NCBI GenBank assembly: GCA_016165875.1
Contig: JABBOT010000010.1
Location: 11,435,700 to 11,499,699 of the forward strand
From: Acanthopleura granulata
Lineage: Eukaryota; Mollusca; Polyplacophora; Chitonida; Chitonidae
DNA length: 64,000 bases
Direction: 5' to 3'
Made by a program: the position numbers and the translations under genes. A model generated the notes under the pieces. It saw only the letters and a list, made by a program, of their open reading frames with translations. It was not told where the DNA came from and ran no database searches. Positions 1 through 10,900 of this stretch are shown here, piece after piece; the first letter of the stretch is position 1, and every line of letters starts with the position of its first letter.

Positions 1-17
1 GATTTGTGATGATGAAC

Positions 18-270
18 TGGCTCTGTTACTTAAGGGTTTTGTTACCAGTTTCGGTGCCTGGTCTATGTGAATGATGTTTGGACCTCCACAGATGGCCTCT
101 TGACAACATCGACGTATGACGACCTTGTAAAACTATTCGTAACAAATATCGGATGCTTGGCTGCTTGATAAGGTATATTATTTTTACACTTCAGAGTTAT
201 AATTCTTTTTTCCTTTGTTGAACAGAGAAGAGTCATTGGAAGAGACCATGTGCGTTACTCCTCCTACAGA
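18..270 (-). mobile_element. LINE (I/Nimb-like) ORF1 fragment
   Basis: Read on the minus strand, this matches the post-knuckle part of ORF1 seen again at about 35945-36200 (minus). Shared blocks include ccaactgaatgatgtttgaacc, ttcttgacaacattgg and cttggaagaggccat. It is broken by indels and stops. No other part of the element is adjacent on the left because the window starts here. Confidence 0.6.
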
Positions 271-450
271 TTTTGTCCCACTTGAATGAAACTTGGGTCA
301 ACTGTGGACGACATGAAGGCGCAGAAGTGATAGTATAGATGTTCTATTTCAATTATCGATTGTCCGGCTGTCTGTCTTTTTATCCAGAATATGTTAACTT
401 TTTAAAGCGCAACTTCTACAGTTTTTGTCTGATTGCAACGAAATTTTTAT
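240..450 (+). repeat. Dispersed repeat family 1, copy 1
   Basis: Contains tactcctcctacagattttgtcc..cttgaatgaaacttggg and gattgtccg.ctgtctgt. The same two blocks recur at 2085-2280 in swapped order. Non-coding, of unknown class, and probably an old non-autonomous element. Confidence 0.4.
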
Positions 451-559
451 TTGTTTGTTTTTTATAATCTTTTTTTTATGCACAGAAATCAAACAATCAT
501 ACAATGAGTGAATACATTTCCAAGTATACATTGTACAGATATAAATAAAAGTATACAAT

Positions 560-2060
560 GACATCTGGCAGAGATCTTTACGACGAAAACAAGAACAATT
601 TCTGGAAAACATCCATTTACGGACACAATTGTACTTGCCGTCCAAATTTGTCTTCTTCCATGTACACCCCTTCAATAACATCTTTTACAAGTGCCCATTT
701 AGCGGTAAAGGCTTTAAAAATCTGCTTCAGTGTGGCGACGGTTTTTTCAGTGATATAGAGATATTTTAAATTTTGTAAAAACTTAGTAAAACTTATGGTA
801 GCCGTTTTAAATTTGTTTTCATAAATTGAAAATTGTATTCCTTGGCTGGTAACAAAAGAGTATTCAAAACTAACTGGTCCTTTTCCCAACCGTACATAAT
901 ATGGTGTTCGAGGAAGGTACCCGTGTGTTTTGCAGCGTTCATAAGCCAAACATTCATGTCTTCCCCAAAACTTTCAACAACTGGACAAAACAAAATTAGA
1001 TGATCAATAATTTCACTTTCCCTTTTGCAGTCTGAACAAGGGTTTTTATGTATTATATTGATTTCGAAAAGAAAAGATTCTGTAACTGGTGTTCTATGAA
1101 GTGTTTTTTATTGCAAATTTCTAAGTTGAGTTTCTGTTGTACAAATAAATGGGCACATATAATGTTGTGACCAAGTTGTTTATATTTCAGTGGTACAGTT
1201 TCTTCTCATTTTTCTCGGCGTTGTGTTTTTAGTCCATATTCTGTATTCAGTATATCATAGAACCTTTTGCATCACTTTTCCCGTTTTACTAAAATTTCTG
1301 TTCATCCACCTAAATGTGACGGGTTTAACTCTGCATCTGTGCACTGCTTACCTAAATTCAATTTCCAAGAGAGTGGGATCCTTTCAGTAAGACGATTAAA
1401 ATCGAGAAATGTGCCCTCTACAGTATATTTAGTCTTGAAAAGACGTTATTTGGCCACCGATAGTTATTATGTCTCTTTATATATCTAACACCCTTCTTGT
1501 ACCATTCGTTACAAAAATTTTGAATTTTTAAAATGACAATTGCACCATTAGGGCTCATCAAGATAGTTACTTATTGTTAATGAGCTCATTTTATTCTGAC
1601 ATACGTACCAAGCTCAAAACACTTCTTTTCAAAAGGGTTTCTGAACTGTCGGAATCATTTTTTTCAAAAATTCATTCCCAACAGTGTATAATATGTATGC
1701 ATCTGGTATATATCGAAGCAGTAGTGCCACTTCCTATTTTCTATAAGTAATCTTTCAATCCAGGATATTGTTAAACTATGTATAAAATTTGTAACAATGA
1801 CCATTCTTAACCGTTCCTTATCATAATTTTGTGTTTTAACTTTCTATGAATCCTGTCGCTTCCTCCATTCTAGATAAATGTAAATAGAACAGTATTAAAC
1901 TTTTTTATGTAATCATCTGGCGGACTTAGCAGAGCCGGGGAAAAATGTGTTAGATAAGAGCAAGCTGCCGATTTGATAATTTTAATTTTCCCTAATGTGG
2001 TTAAATTTCTCAATTTCCACTTGCTATGTTCTTTCTTTAAGTCACCATTTCAACGCAAAT
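560..2060 (-). mobile_element. L1/Tx1-like LINE, 3' part of reverse transcriptase ORF, decayed
   Basis: Minus-strand translation pieces give the RT thumb and beyond. Near 1800-2050 there is KWKLRNLTTLGKIKIIKS followed by LLSPPDDYIKKFNTVLFTFIWNG, a pattern typical of L1/Tx1 LINE connector regions (W..R.LTL.GKI.IIK, then F.WNG). Near 960-1060 there is NPCSDCKRESEIIDHLILFC, the C-terminal CCHC zinc knuckle of such ORF2 proteins, followed by PVVESFGEDMNVWL. The open stretch at 617-949 is the C-terminal tail. Several frameshifts and stops make it non-functional. Confidence 0.7.
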
Positions 2061-2084
2061 TAGTTCAAGTGTAGACTACATCAA

Positions 2085-2280
2085 GGTAGTATCAATTTCC
2101 ATTTCGGTGATCGTTTGTCCGTCTGTCTGTTCGTGTTAACACTTCCTTTAAAACACTACTACTCCTGCAGCTTTTGCACGACTTCAATGAAACTTGGTTA
2201 ATGTTTAGACCAGTAAGATATATAATTTGTAGTATCAATTTTCCATTTCAATGCCTGATTTTCTATAACTGACCTTATAA
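2085..2280 (+). repeat. Dispersed repeat family 1, copy 2
   Basis: Shares the gtttgtccgtctgtctgt block and the tgcagcttttgcacgacttcaatgaaacttgg block with 240-450. Flanking bases differ. Confidence 0.4.
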
Positions 2281-2529
2281 GTTACGAATAAATTATGTCA
2301 CGTCTAAATACCGCTTAAAATGATTAAGCAAACACACCATCTGGTGCTCCATGATGCCGGGATGTCAACTCTGCAACAATTATTTTTGTTCATTGAATAG
2401 TTTTCGAGTTTTTATTGAGAAACCAAGACAGTGGTAAGCCTATTGCATTTGATACCTGGCAATCACGTGTTCACATCCAGTTCCTTCTTTCTCAACCTTT
2501 CAGTTTTTTCTCCTTTTTATTACCATGAA

Positions 2530-3500
2530 GTTATCATGTGACTGCAAGATTATGGTAAATGACGTTTAGTACGCTCTGATCCTTCAGTTTCTCTATTATT
2601 TTCTGTTCTATTATGTCGATTAGGCCCCGATCTCTGTCACGGATTATGCCGTGAGGGCAGTTTAAGGTATTATGCTGGGTAAAAGAAACAACCTGTTCAC
2701 TCAATACCTTCAATAAATATATTGTTATTTTCTGAAACATTCCATCCAAATTTTTGCAACTTTGAAATTTTTCTTTTTAAATAAAGGGATCAACTTTCAT
2801 GTTCACTTCATTTTTTTTCTATTAGATATTACTATAAAAGATGGAATATAACTATTTCTCCATTCTGTACTTACTGGTATCTCGCTTTTACCAACAATTG
2901 TTAAGTTTGTGATCAGGACATAGAAACATTAAAAGAACGGGAGCTAGAAAATGACATAACGAAGTGATTTCATGATGCACAGCGCCCTAGCTCTCACCCG
3001 CTTCGGAGTGCCGATTTCATGTACGACGAAACCCCTCCTGCGAGGAACCAGCAGAAAGAGAGACGAGAGTTCCACGCCATCCTCGATAAAATGGATTTGT
3101 CGCTCATACTCGAGCAGGTCGAATCTAATACGTTAGAAACGTACCACTCGATTGATTTTACAGCCACCGGCCAAACATAAGAACACCTCACTAAAAACGT
3201 CCAACACTGCAAGTATTATATTTAAACTACCGAAAAATATATGACGGTTGATATCCGGACACCTGGACTGGCGTGACCAGCCAATTGGTCAGAGTGGACC
3301 CTCCGGCTCGCCGTCTTAGTAGAAGTAAGGGCCGAAGTGAAGTGATGGGTTTGAGGAGCATACAGGACGAACCCACCCTCAGCCACCAGGATCCCGTCCT
3401 CGCCCAATACGGTTCGCAACCAACGGCAAACGCCACTTTTAGTCGCCTTGTACGAGTTCTAAAACCACTAAAAACCTCAGTACTTGTGTAGTAATTTCAC
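2530..3500 (-). mobile_element. LINE (I/Nimb-like) 5' UTR plus ORF1 N-terminus
   Basis: The minus strand carries the family's 5' UTR (2990-3480), matching 5960-6300 on the + strand through ctcgagcaggtcgaat, ggctgatatccggac-type and cctcagccaccaggatccc blocks. It is followed downstream by the ORF1 N-terminal region (2534-2749: NTLNCPHGIIRDRDRGLIDI). The 5'-most part of the same UTR reappears at 3855-3955, so about 350 bp of unrelated sequence (3500-3855) appears to be inserted. Confidence 0.65.
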
Positions 3501-3854
3501 AAAGAAGGTCCGTCTAATACTGTATTCCCGAATTTTTGTTTGCCCAAGTGACACATGCTGTGAAATAACTAGATGTCCAACCTACAATATAGGTTACCAT
3601 TTTCTGAAATAAATCAGCTGGAATGCAGGTACTAGCGTTCTATCACCATGGGTGTAGGGGGCACCTGCTCATTGGATAATATTTTTGGCTGTTTTGTTGT
3701 AGCCACAAGTAACTGACCTTTTCAAAAACCATTATCTGTCATATTTTATACCTGCAAAATTACTTGGCAATAGTACCAGACACTTCAGAGATACAGCTAA
3801 TCCCTTTCCGTTCCACCAGTTTTCTGTGTGCTTGATATACGATCGAATTACTGC

Positions 3855-3955
3855 TTTTCTACCTACGACAAGCCCGGGGAGGCTATTCAGCGGAAACACG
3901 CGGGAGAGCTCTAGGTTAATCAACTCGTACAACAAGCTTGTCTGGAGGCCCGAGG
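3855..3955 (-). mobile_element. LINE 5' UTR, outermost fragment
   Basis: Minus-strand match to the start of the family's 5' UTR at 12580-12660: acaagcttgt, cctagagctctcccgcgtg and cagcctccccgggcttgtcg. It probably belongs with the copy at 2530-3500. Confidence 0.5.
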
Positions 3956-4943
3956 TCTTAGTCTTTCCACGTCCGGTGACCCCACGCGTGGCTGCTTTCT
4001 AAGTAATAACTGGTTGGACTTTTATGTAATATGTTTTTGTTTGTGTATGGTGGTAAGTTTTGTGAAACATAAGAAAAATTTGAAAAAATTTTTGAAATTT
4101 TGCGCTTTTCTCGACTTTCTTGATTCTGATTGATGTTTCTGTCTTATAACAGCTTAATAGTGTTTTGAATTTTATATATAAGATAAAATGTTGCAATGAG
4201 TTTGGAGTCTTGGTCTATCAAATGTTTCTATCCAAATTTCTTTTTTTATCCTCCTAGCATTCTTGCGTATACAGTGTACGGTGTGATATAGAATTAATAA
4301 AATCTGTGGTGATACGCTCATGATACGAGCGGGTTCTCCTCACCATGCTTTTCACTAGTACCCGCTGAGAAAGTTAGGTGCGATCTTCGTTATAGGGCAA
4401 CTTAGGGAATTCCCTTTGGTATGAATACACGAGCTGTCAACCAATGAAACGCGGCTACACGAGTTGAACGAATATTTTTTACCGCGGCAATAGCAAAAAC
4501 ACCGCTGACTAAATTTACATCACACTTAAATGAACCCAATAACAGTAAGTTTACCCTCATGTATGATGAAAGGGCCGGGTATTAAGTGTACTCCAACAAT
4601 GGTGTAGGCTCCCAACACGCATTTCGGACGAACTAGTTAATCGACTGTTCTTGTTGTTTTGACATTGAGTTGATCAAGTCAACACGAGCATATTGAAGCA
4701 CAATGAGTTTCCCCTGCCCGTCAGCACTCCATGCACGTGATTATCTTATTCTGAAAGATAACGTCCTCGAATTGAACACAGACATGAAGACAATGTCTTG
4801 AATAAATACACATATCTATAAATCTATCCGTCGAAACCGACATGCATATATCAAGAGTGAACCAAAATGGCGATCTGCGGTCAATAATCGCAAGATAATG
4901 AACGCAATATTTATCATCTGTCTCATTCTCACTTGCCTTGCAG
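3956..4943. other. Non-repetitive stretch upstream of the receptor's first coding exon
   Basis: No coding exon, RNA gene or recognised repeat was found. The receptor's promoter and any non-coding leader exon should lie here or further left, but no TATA box, initiator or CpG cluster is clear enough to call. Confidence 0.3.
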
Positions 4944-4951
4944 GTATCAAG

Positions 4952-4997
4952 ATGATGACATTTCCCTGTATTACTCTGGCCATTTTGACTTTTACAG
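4952..4997 (+). CDS. GPCR exon 1: start codon and signal peptide
   Basis: A short exon with tandem ATGs at 4952 and 4955, reading MMTFPCITLAILTFT and ending in phase 1 before gtaagg at 4998. A plausible acceptor (tgccttgcag, ending 4943) precedes it, so a non-coding leader exon may lie further upstream. Spliced to the exon at 15184, the split codon becomes GTG (Val), giving a hydrophobic core followed by INAGS. That is a good secretory signal with likely cleavage after Ala-Gly. The match in phase and the completed signal peptide are the only evidence for this exon; an alternative first exon elsewhere in the 10-kb interval cannot be excluded. Confidence 0.55.
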
Positions 4998-7900
4998 GTA
5001 AGGTTTCATAATTAGCGTGCAACGTATTGCTATTTCATTAATCACAATTTATGTATTTATAATGGATTTCCGTTTATTTTAGGTATTTTAATACGAAGTT
5101 GTTATAATTTACTGTCAAATATAAGCTCTATAAATCCTGTTCTGCAATTTTTCTTTTGAAAGCGTGAATGGAACCTCCAAGTTGTTAACAAAATGCGTGC
5201 TATTCGGTGTGACACTAGTTTTAATTCTTAAACTGAAGGTTTGCCTCGTAGAGAAGAAGTTTTATGGAAGTGCTGTGTTGAGCATTCTCGTCCGACACAC
5301 AGTTTTATCTTGGATGGGAGCAATGCTCAACACGGCACTCAGTATATAATGGTTGACTTTGTAGACTTTCCACATGCATCATACGATATAACTATTTATT
5401 TTTTTCATTGGTGTACAACCAGGTAAATGGTGATAATATCACCAAAAAATGATGATCAGCTCATCACAAAAAAATGGTCATCACTAAAGAGCCTCACCAT
5501 TTTCTCCCATTACCCAAATTTGGTGATGGCTGAAAATGGTGATGGCGGAAATAGTGATGACTGGAAATGGCGAGGGTCTTTAGTGTTCACCCTTTTTTGC
5601 TGATGGGCCGATCACCATGTCTGGGCGAGGGGCTGGTCAGCAATTTAAAAGGAGACAACCACGCTGTTTGTTTTATATATATACATATATAACAACCCCG
5701 CGCCTCTCTCTTTTATTTTACTAGCCACCTTTATATATGATAACCCCCGAGGGGATGCCTGGAGTGAAAAGAATAGGGTCCCAGTTCTCTAGAGAACTTG
5801 TCGTATGAGGTCACCATCTTATGGCTCTACCTTGTTGTTCCGGTCAATAGAACAGGTCCATAGTCACCCCAGGCTTGTCGTACAAGGCGACTAAAGGGGC
5901 AACCTGTTTACCGTGGGTTGTGACCCGTGATGGGTGGCTGAGGGCGAGCTGATCCTATGAGATCCTCACTCACAACTCTCCACACCGGCCCTTACTTCTG
6001 CAAAGACGGGCGGTCGGAGGACCCACTACGATCGATCGGCTGGTCACGCCAGTCCAGATGTCCGGATATCGACCGTCATGCATCTCGATTTGGTATAAAT
6101 TGACTGCTTTCCGTTTTGGACGTTCTTAGTGAGATGTTCGGATGTCTGGGTGGTGGCTGCAGGGTCAATCGAGTGGGCCGTTTCTAATTTATTGCATTCG
6201 ACCTGCTCGAGCATCAGCCAAAAATCCATGGCGTGGAACTCTCGTCTCTCCTGCTGGATACTAGCAGGAGGGGTTTTGTCGGACATGTAATGACACTCCG
6301 GGGCGTGTGCGTAGACACGGCGCTACGAATCCTAAAACCGTTTCGGTTTGTCTTCGTCTAATTCCCTTTCTTCAAACGTTTCTATGTCACAGACCTCGAC
6401 AGTTGTGGAGAAAAAAAAAGGAAAACGAGATACCACTAGATATGGAATCGGGAAATACTTATTTCCCATCCATTCTAGTCATATATACTAAAACTGAAAA
6501 TCAAACTAAAATGAAAATAGATGCCTTTGTGCTAAAAAAAACCCACTAGAAAATCTATGCAGGTACCTTAAAACAGATGAAAAAATTAATGAAGGGAAAT
6601 ATTTTATTAATTTGTTAAAAGTGGAGGAAATTGGAGAGCAAAATGTTACTGGCACTCCGCATAATAACTTAAACTGCTCTCACGGCGTAATCCGTAACAG
6701 GGGCTAGGACTTATGTGATATGACAGAATTCAAAATAACAGAGAAGCCTATACACCAGGGTGTAAACGTTAAACATTCCGTTATTAAGAGAGATGGAAAT
6801 GTAATTAAAACAAATGGCGTTCTCTTAATATTTCATAAACCTAAACTTCCAACATCTATATTTATCTGGCCCTACAGAGTGTGGGTGGAATTGTTTATTA
6901 CTAACCCGGCCTACTGTTTCTTCTGCCAGAGGTTTGGCCATGGCAGGGGACAATGCCGCAATAAATTGGTATGCTCTAGGTATGCACAGGCAGGTCAAGA
7001 GAGATTAGACTGCAGCAACACAATGAAATGTTGCAATTGCAGCGGAGCCCATGTGACCTCCAAGGACTGTCCTCTATTTCAGAAAGAAAAAGAAATTACA
7101 AAAATTAAAATATAAAAATAATTTGTCATATCTGTTTGTCTGTGCCACGGGTGGCCTCCCGAAATTTTCATGTGGCAATGGTGTCAAGAAACCCTCCGTT
7201 TCAGTGGAGGTCGAAACATCTCTTACTTGGCCCATTGGTAGCCAAGAAACTGATAACAAAACCAGTCATTACCACGGCCTGCTTGTCATCACAAACCGAT
7301 ATAAATCTGACGGTAACACCAGCTACTGTGCCTCTTTCTCTTGCTGTTTCATCGTCTGAGCGGAAATTGTCTCCAAATAGATCGAAATCCAACAACTCGT
7401 TGACTCTGCACAGAATTCAGCGGGTGAAAAGTTGAAAACTGGCAGGGGTGATAAAAGGGATAAACCTGGTGGACCCACTGAAAGTCCAAGTAAGGCCACT
7501 AGGGACCCTATCCAAACGTTTAATAAGTTTGGGCTGTTGGAGGACTTTGATCCTATAACATCGGGTGCGGATATGATGGATACATCATCTGCACCGGGTA
7601 AATCTTCTAGTAGATCCTCAAGAAAGGTCGTCCCCGGTGCAGATATACATCTCCTATACATCTTCCTCCAAAATGTCTTCCTCATACAAAATTACACTGC
7701 GGAATTGTTGAGATCTTAAGGTTAATGGTATTAAAAAAACACAGCTAGTTCAGCCTTTAAATCCAATGCCCTTTGTCTTCAGGAATCCACCTGAAAACAT
7801 CTGACAAAGATAAACTATCTCTTTAAAATTTTACACTTTATAGCACCTGTTCTAATGAGAAAAGGCGAGCTCCTCTATATTCGTGAATAATGATATAATT

Positions 7901-10900
7901 CACAACGTTGCTGCTCTCGATACTAAGATTCAGACCGTGGCTGTCCGTGTTTCCTTATCGGAAACAATCACTTTATGTTTAGTTTATGTACATCCTCATT
8001 CTTCTTTGTCATTTTCGCAGTTGCATAATTTAAAAGAACAACTGCCAACTCCTTTCATAATCATGAGAAATTTTAATGCCCATAACCCCCTATGGGGTGG
8101 TAATAATAAAAATGATAAGGGCAAGATAGAAGAAGATTTCTGAACCAAAGATGAACTCTGTTATTTCATTTATGGTTCTAATGCGCGTTCACATCCAGGT
8201 AATGGTTCACATTCTGTTATCGATCTCACTATCACGGATCTATCACTTCTCCCGGATTTTTGTTGGAAGGTGCATGGTGATCTTTGTCATAGTGACCGTC
8301 TTCCCATCATCCTAGGGCATCTCACTTCTTAGTCCTCACAACGTGTATATAGGTGCCGGTTCGATAAAGCAGATTCGATGCCATTTGAGATGCTCCGCGA
8401 GGCTGATTCCAGAGAATCTCAATGCCGCAGATTTGCTAAAATTTAATGAACTTACATTAACTGCAGCTGATAGAACCATTCTTAAGACCTCGACAAATCT
8501 GAAATCCAAAAGTGAACCCTGGTATGATAATGACTGTCGTAAGGCCATTAAGGACCGAGAAAAGGTCGAGCGAAATTTTAATCATTGTCCTGATAATAAT
8601 AATTTAAAACAGGTTCGTATATTTAGGGTTAAAGCTTGTCGAGTAATTAAGTCCAAGAGAAGATCTTGTGGGCGGAACTTCGTTTCAGGCAGGGGCCTCC
8701 GTGGCTCAATCTGTAAGTGCGCTATCGCAGCGCAATGACCCGAAGCCTCCCACCTGTGAGTTCAAGTCCAGCTCATGCTGGCTTCCTCTCCGGCCGTACG
8801 TGGGAAGGTCTGCCGCAACCTGTGGATGGTAGTGGGTTTCCCCCGAGCTCTGCCCGGTTTCCTCCCACCATAATACTGGCCGCCGTGTGTTGGGTATCAA
8901 GTCATATTGGTATTCATGGAAACACAGTCGTAGACAGTGGAGCGAAAGTTGTCCTTCATAAACCCATATCTAAGATGACATTCCTCAACATGTACCCTTA
9001 TACCTCACAAGCACGTGAATGATATTCCTTACCATGAACACTTACACCTTACGAGCACCTCACTGCCTTTCCCCAACATGTGCACGTCAATGGTACTTCT
9101 CAATATGAACACTTATGCCTCACAAGCACGTCAATGGCATTCCTCAAAGTGAACACTTATGCCTCGCAAGCACGTCAATTACATTCTTCAACATGCACAT
9201 TTATACCTAACAAGAACATTCCTCAGCATGCACATTTATACCTCACAAGTGCATCACTGACATTCTTGAAGACGTGCACGTATACATGAAAAGCACATCA
9301 ATGCCATTCTGCAAAATGTGCATCTATAACTCACAACCATGTCACTGACATTCCTCAGTATCTCAATATCAATGATATTCGTGAACATGTACACGTATAC
9401 TTTACAACCACGTCAATGACATTTCTCAACATGTACACGGATACCTCACAATAAGGCCCATGACAATCCTCAACATGAATGACTTTCAGCAAAATGCGGA
9501 ATTATCCCTCACAACCACCTCAATGACATCCCTTAACACGTACACTATACCTTACAACTACGTCAATGACAATCTTCAGCAGGTACACGTATACCTAACA
9601 TGTGCATGAATGCCTTTCGAGCATGTCATTAACATTCTACAGCATCTGCACCTATACCTCACAAACACGCCAGTGACATTCTTTAACATGCACATTCATA
9701 CATCACAAGCACGGCTGATACATTCCTCAACATGTATATTTATACCTCTCAAGCAGGCCAATGACATTCTTGAACATGCACACGTATACCTCACAACCAT
9801 GCCTATAGGCATTCCGAAACACGTCTACCGTACACGTCTACCCGACAAAGCACGTCTTTGGCATTCTTCTGCATGTGCAGTTATACCTCTCTAACAATTC
9901 AATGACAATCCTCAACATGTACACGTATACCTTAAAAGTACGTAAGTGACATTCGTGAACAAGTACACGTATACATCACTTTATACCATCTCATTTTTCA
10001 CCATGTCACTTTTGCAGCCGTACGGAACCGTAAAAATGACATAGAGAAAAGAAATTTCGGAGCGGAGGTTAGAAATGTCTGAGCCCAGACCCTGAATTTC
10101 GAAACCCGACGTTTTTTTCTCTAGTCTCATTTTCTGTTTAACTTTTACGGTCCCGTGTAGTATATCGATACATGTAGTTTATTTTATCCTCATACACCGT
10201 GGCAAATGACAAATAAGGTTTGTTTATCTTAAAGTTGGAATACTATGCACATTACAACAACAAAATGCACTCCCACACTTTTCAGCAAGTCCAATGCAGA
10301 GAATAAATGCAGACAGTTTTCCAACCAAAGAGAATGTGTTGTATCTAATGATCTGCAGTAGTCATACCGGTGCCCATGTAAATATTCCAGCGCCAAACGA
10401 TACTCCGCTCGACTTGAACAATAGAGTCAATCCCACAAAGTGTCTGTCGTGACCGCCGACATATAAGTGAAATATTCTTGAGTAAAGTGGAAATCACCAA
10501 ATAAATATATAAATAAATAAATAATGGCAACATCTCTTCATACTTTAATATTAACAGAGGCTGCTGACAAGGGGGGTCCTTGCATAAAATATATATTTTT
10601 ACAAAACTCTGAAACACTTGCTTGTATAGGGGATAATAGCAATATCAAAAGTATATCTATTCAAGTGTGTGGAGTTGCCCGGCAGTCCATAATTAGCAGT
10701 TCACGGTTCACAAGAGGCCTGTCCATATTTTCCGATCAAATATAAGTAAAAATTACGCCTGAAGAAATAGGTGCAGACATCTTCTGCTTGGTGCACAAAC
10801 ACAACTACAAAGCCCTACAAAGTGAAGTCGAAAAGTTTGCCGTTAGGCGTGAGGTTAAGTCATGCTGTAATTGTTAAGTGAAGTGTTAACTGGACAATTC

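Larger units (their letters stand above)
5750..8975 (+). mobile_element. LINE (I/Nimb-like), long + copy broken by a SINE
   Basis: The order is 5' UTR (5750-6420), ORF1 (6427-7668), endonuclease region (7670-8330), start of the reverse transcriptase region (8340-8693), a SINE (8694-8885), then a short RNase H piece (8886-8975: GIHGNTVVDSGAKVVLHKP). Most of the RT and the RNase H core are missing. The right end abuts the 44-bp minisatellite. Many stops and frameshifts. It lies in intron 1 of the receptor, in the same orientation. Confidence 0.8.

Noticed and set aside
8694..8770. Possible tRNA gene (tRNA-like start with box A and box B character)
   Set aside because: The same head occurs at the end of every SINE copy followed by the common body, so it is the SINE promoter and not a tRNA gene.
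9080..9894. Open + frames of 69 and 94 residues
   Set aside because: They read through the 44-bp minisatellite; the peptide repeats follow the DNA repeats.
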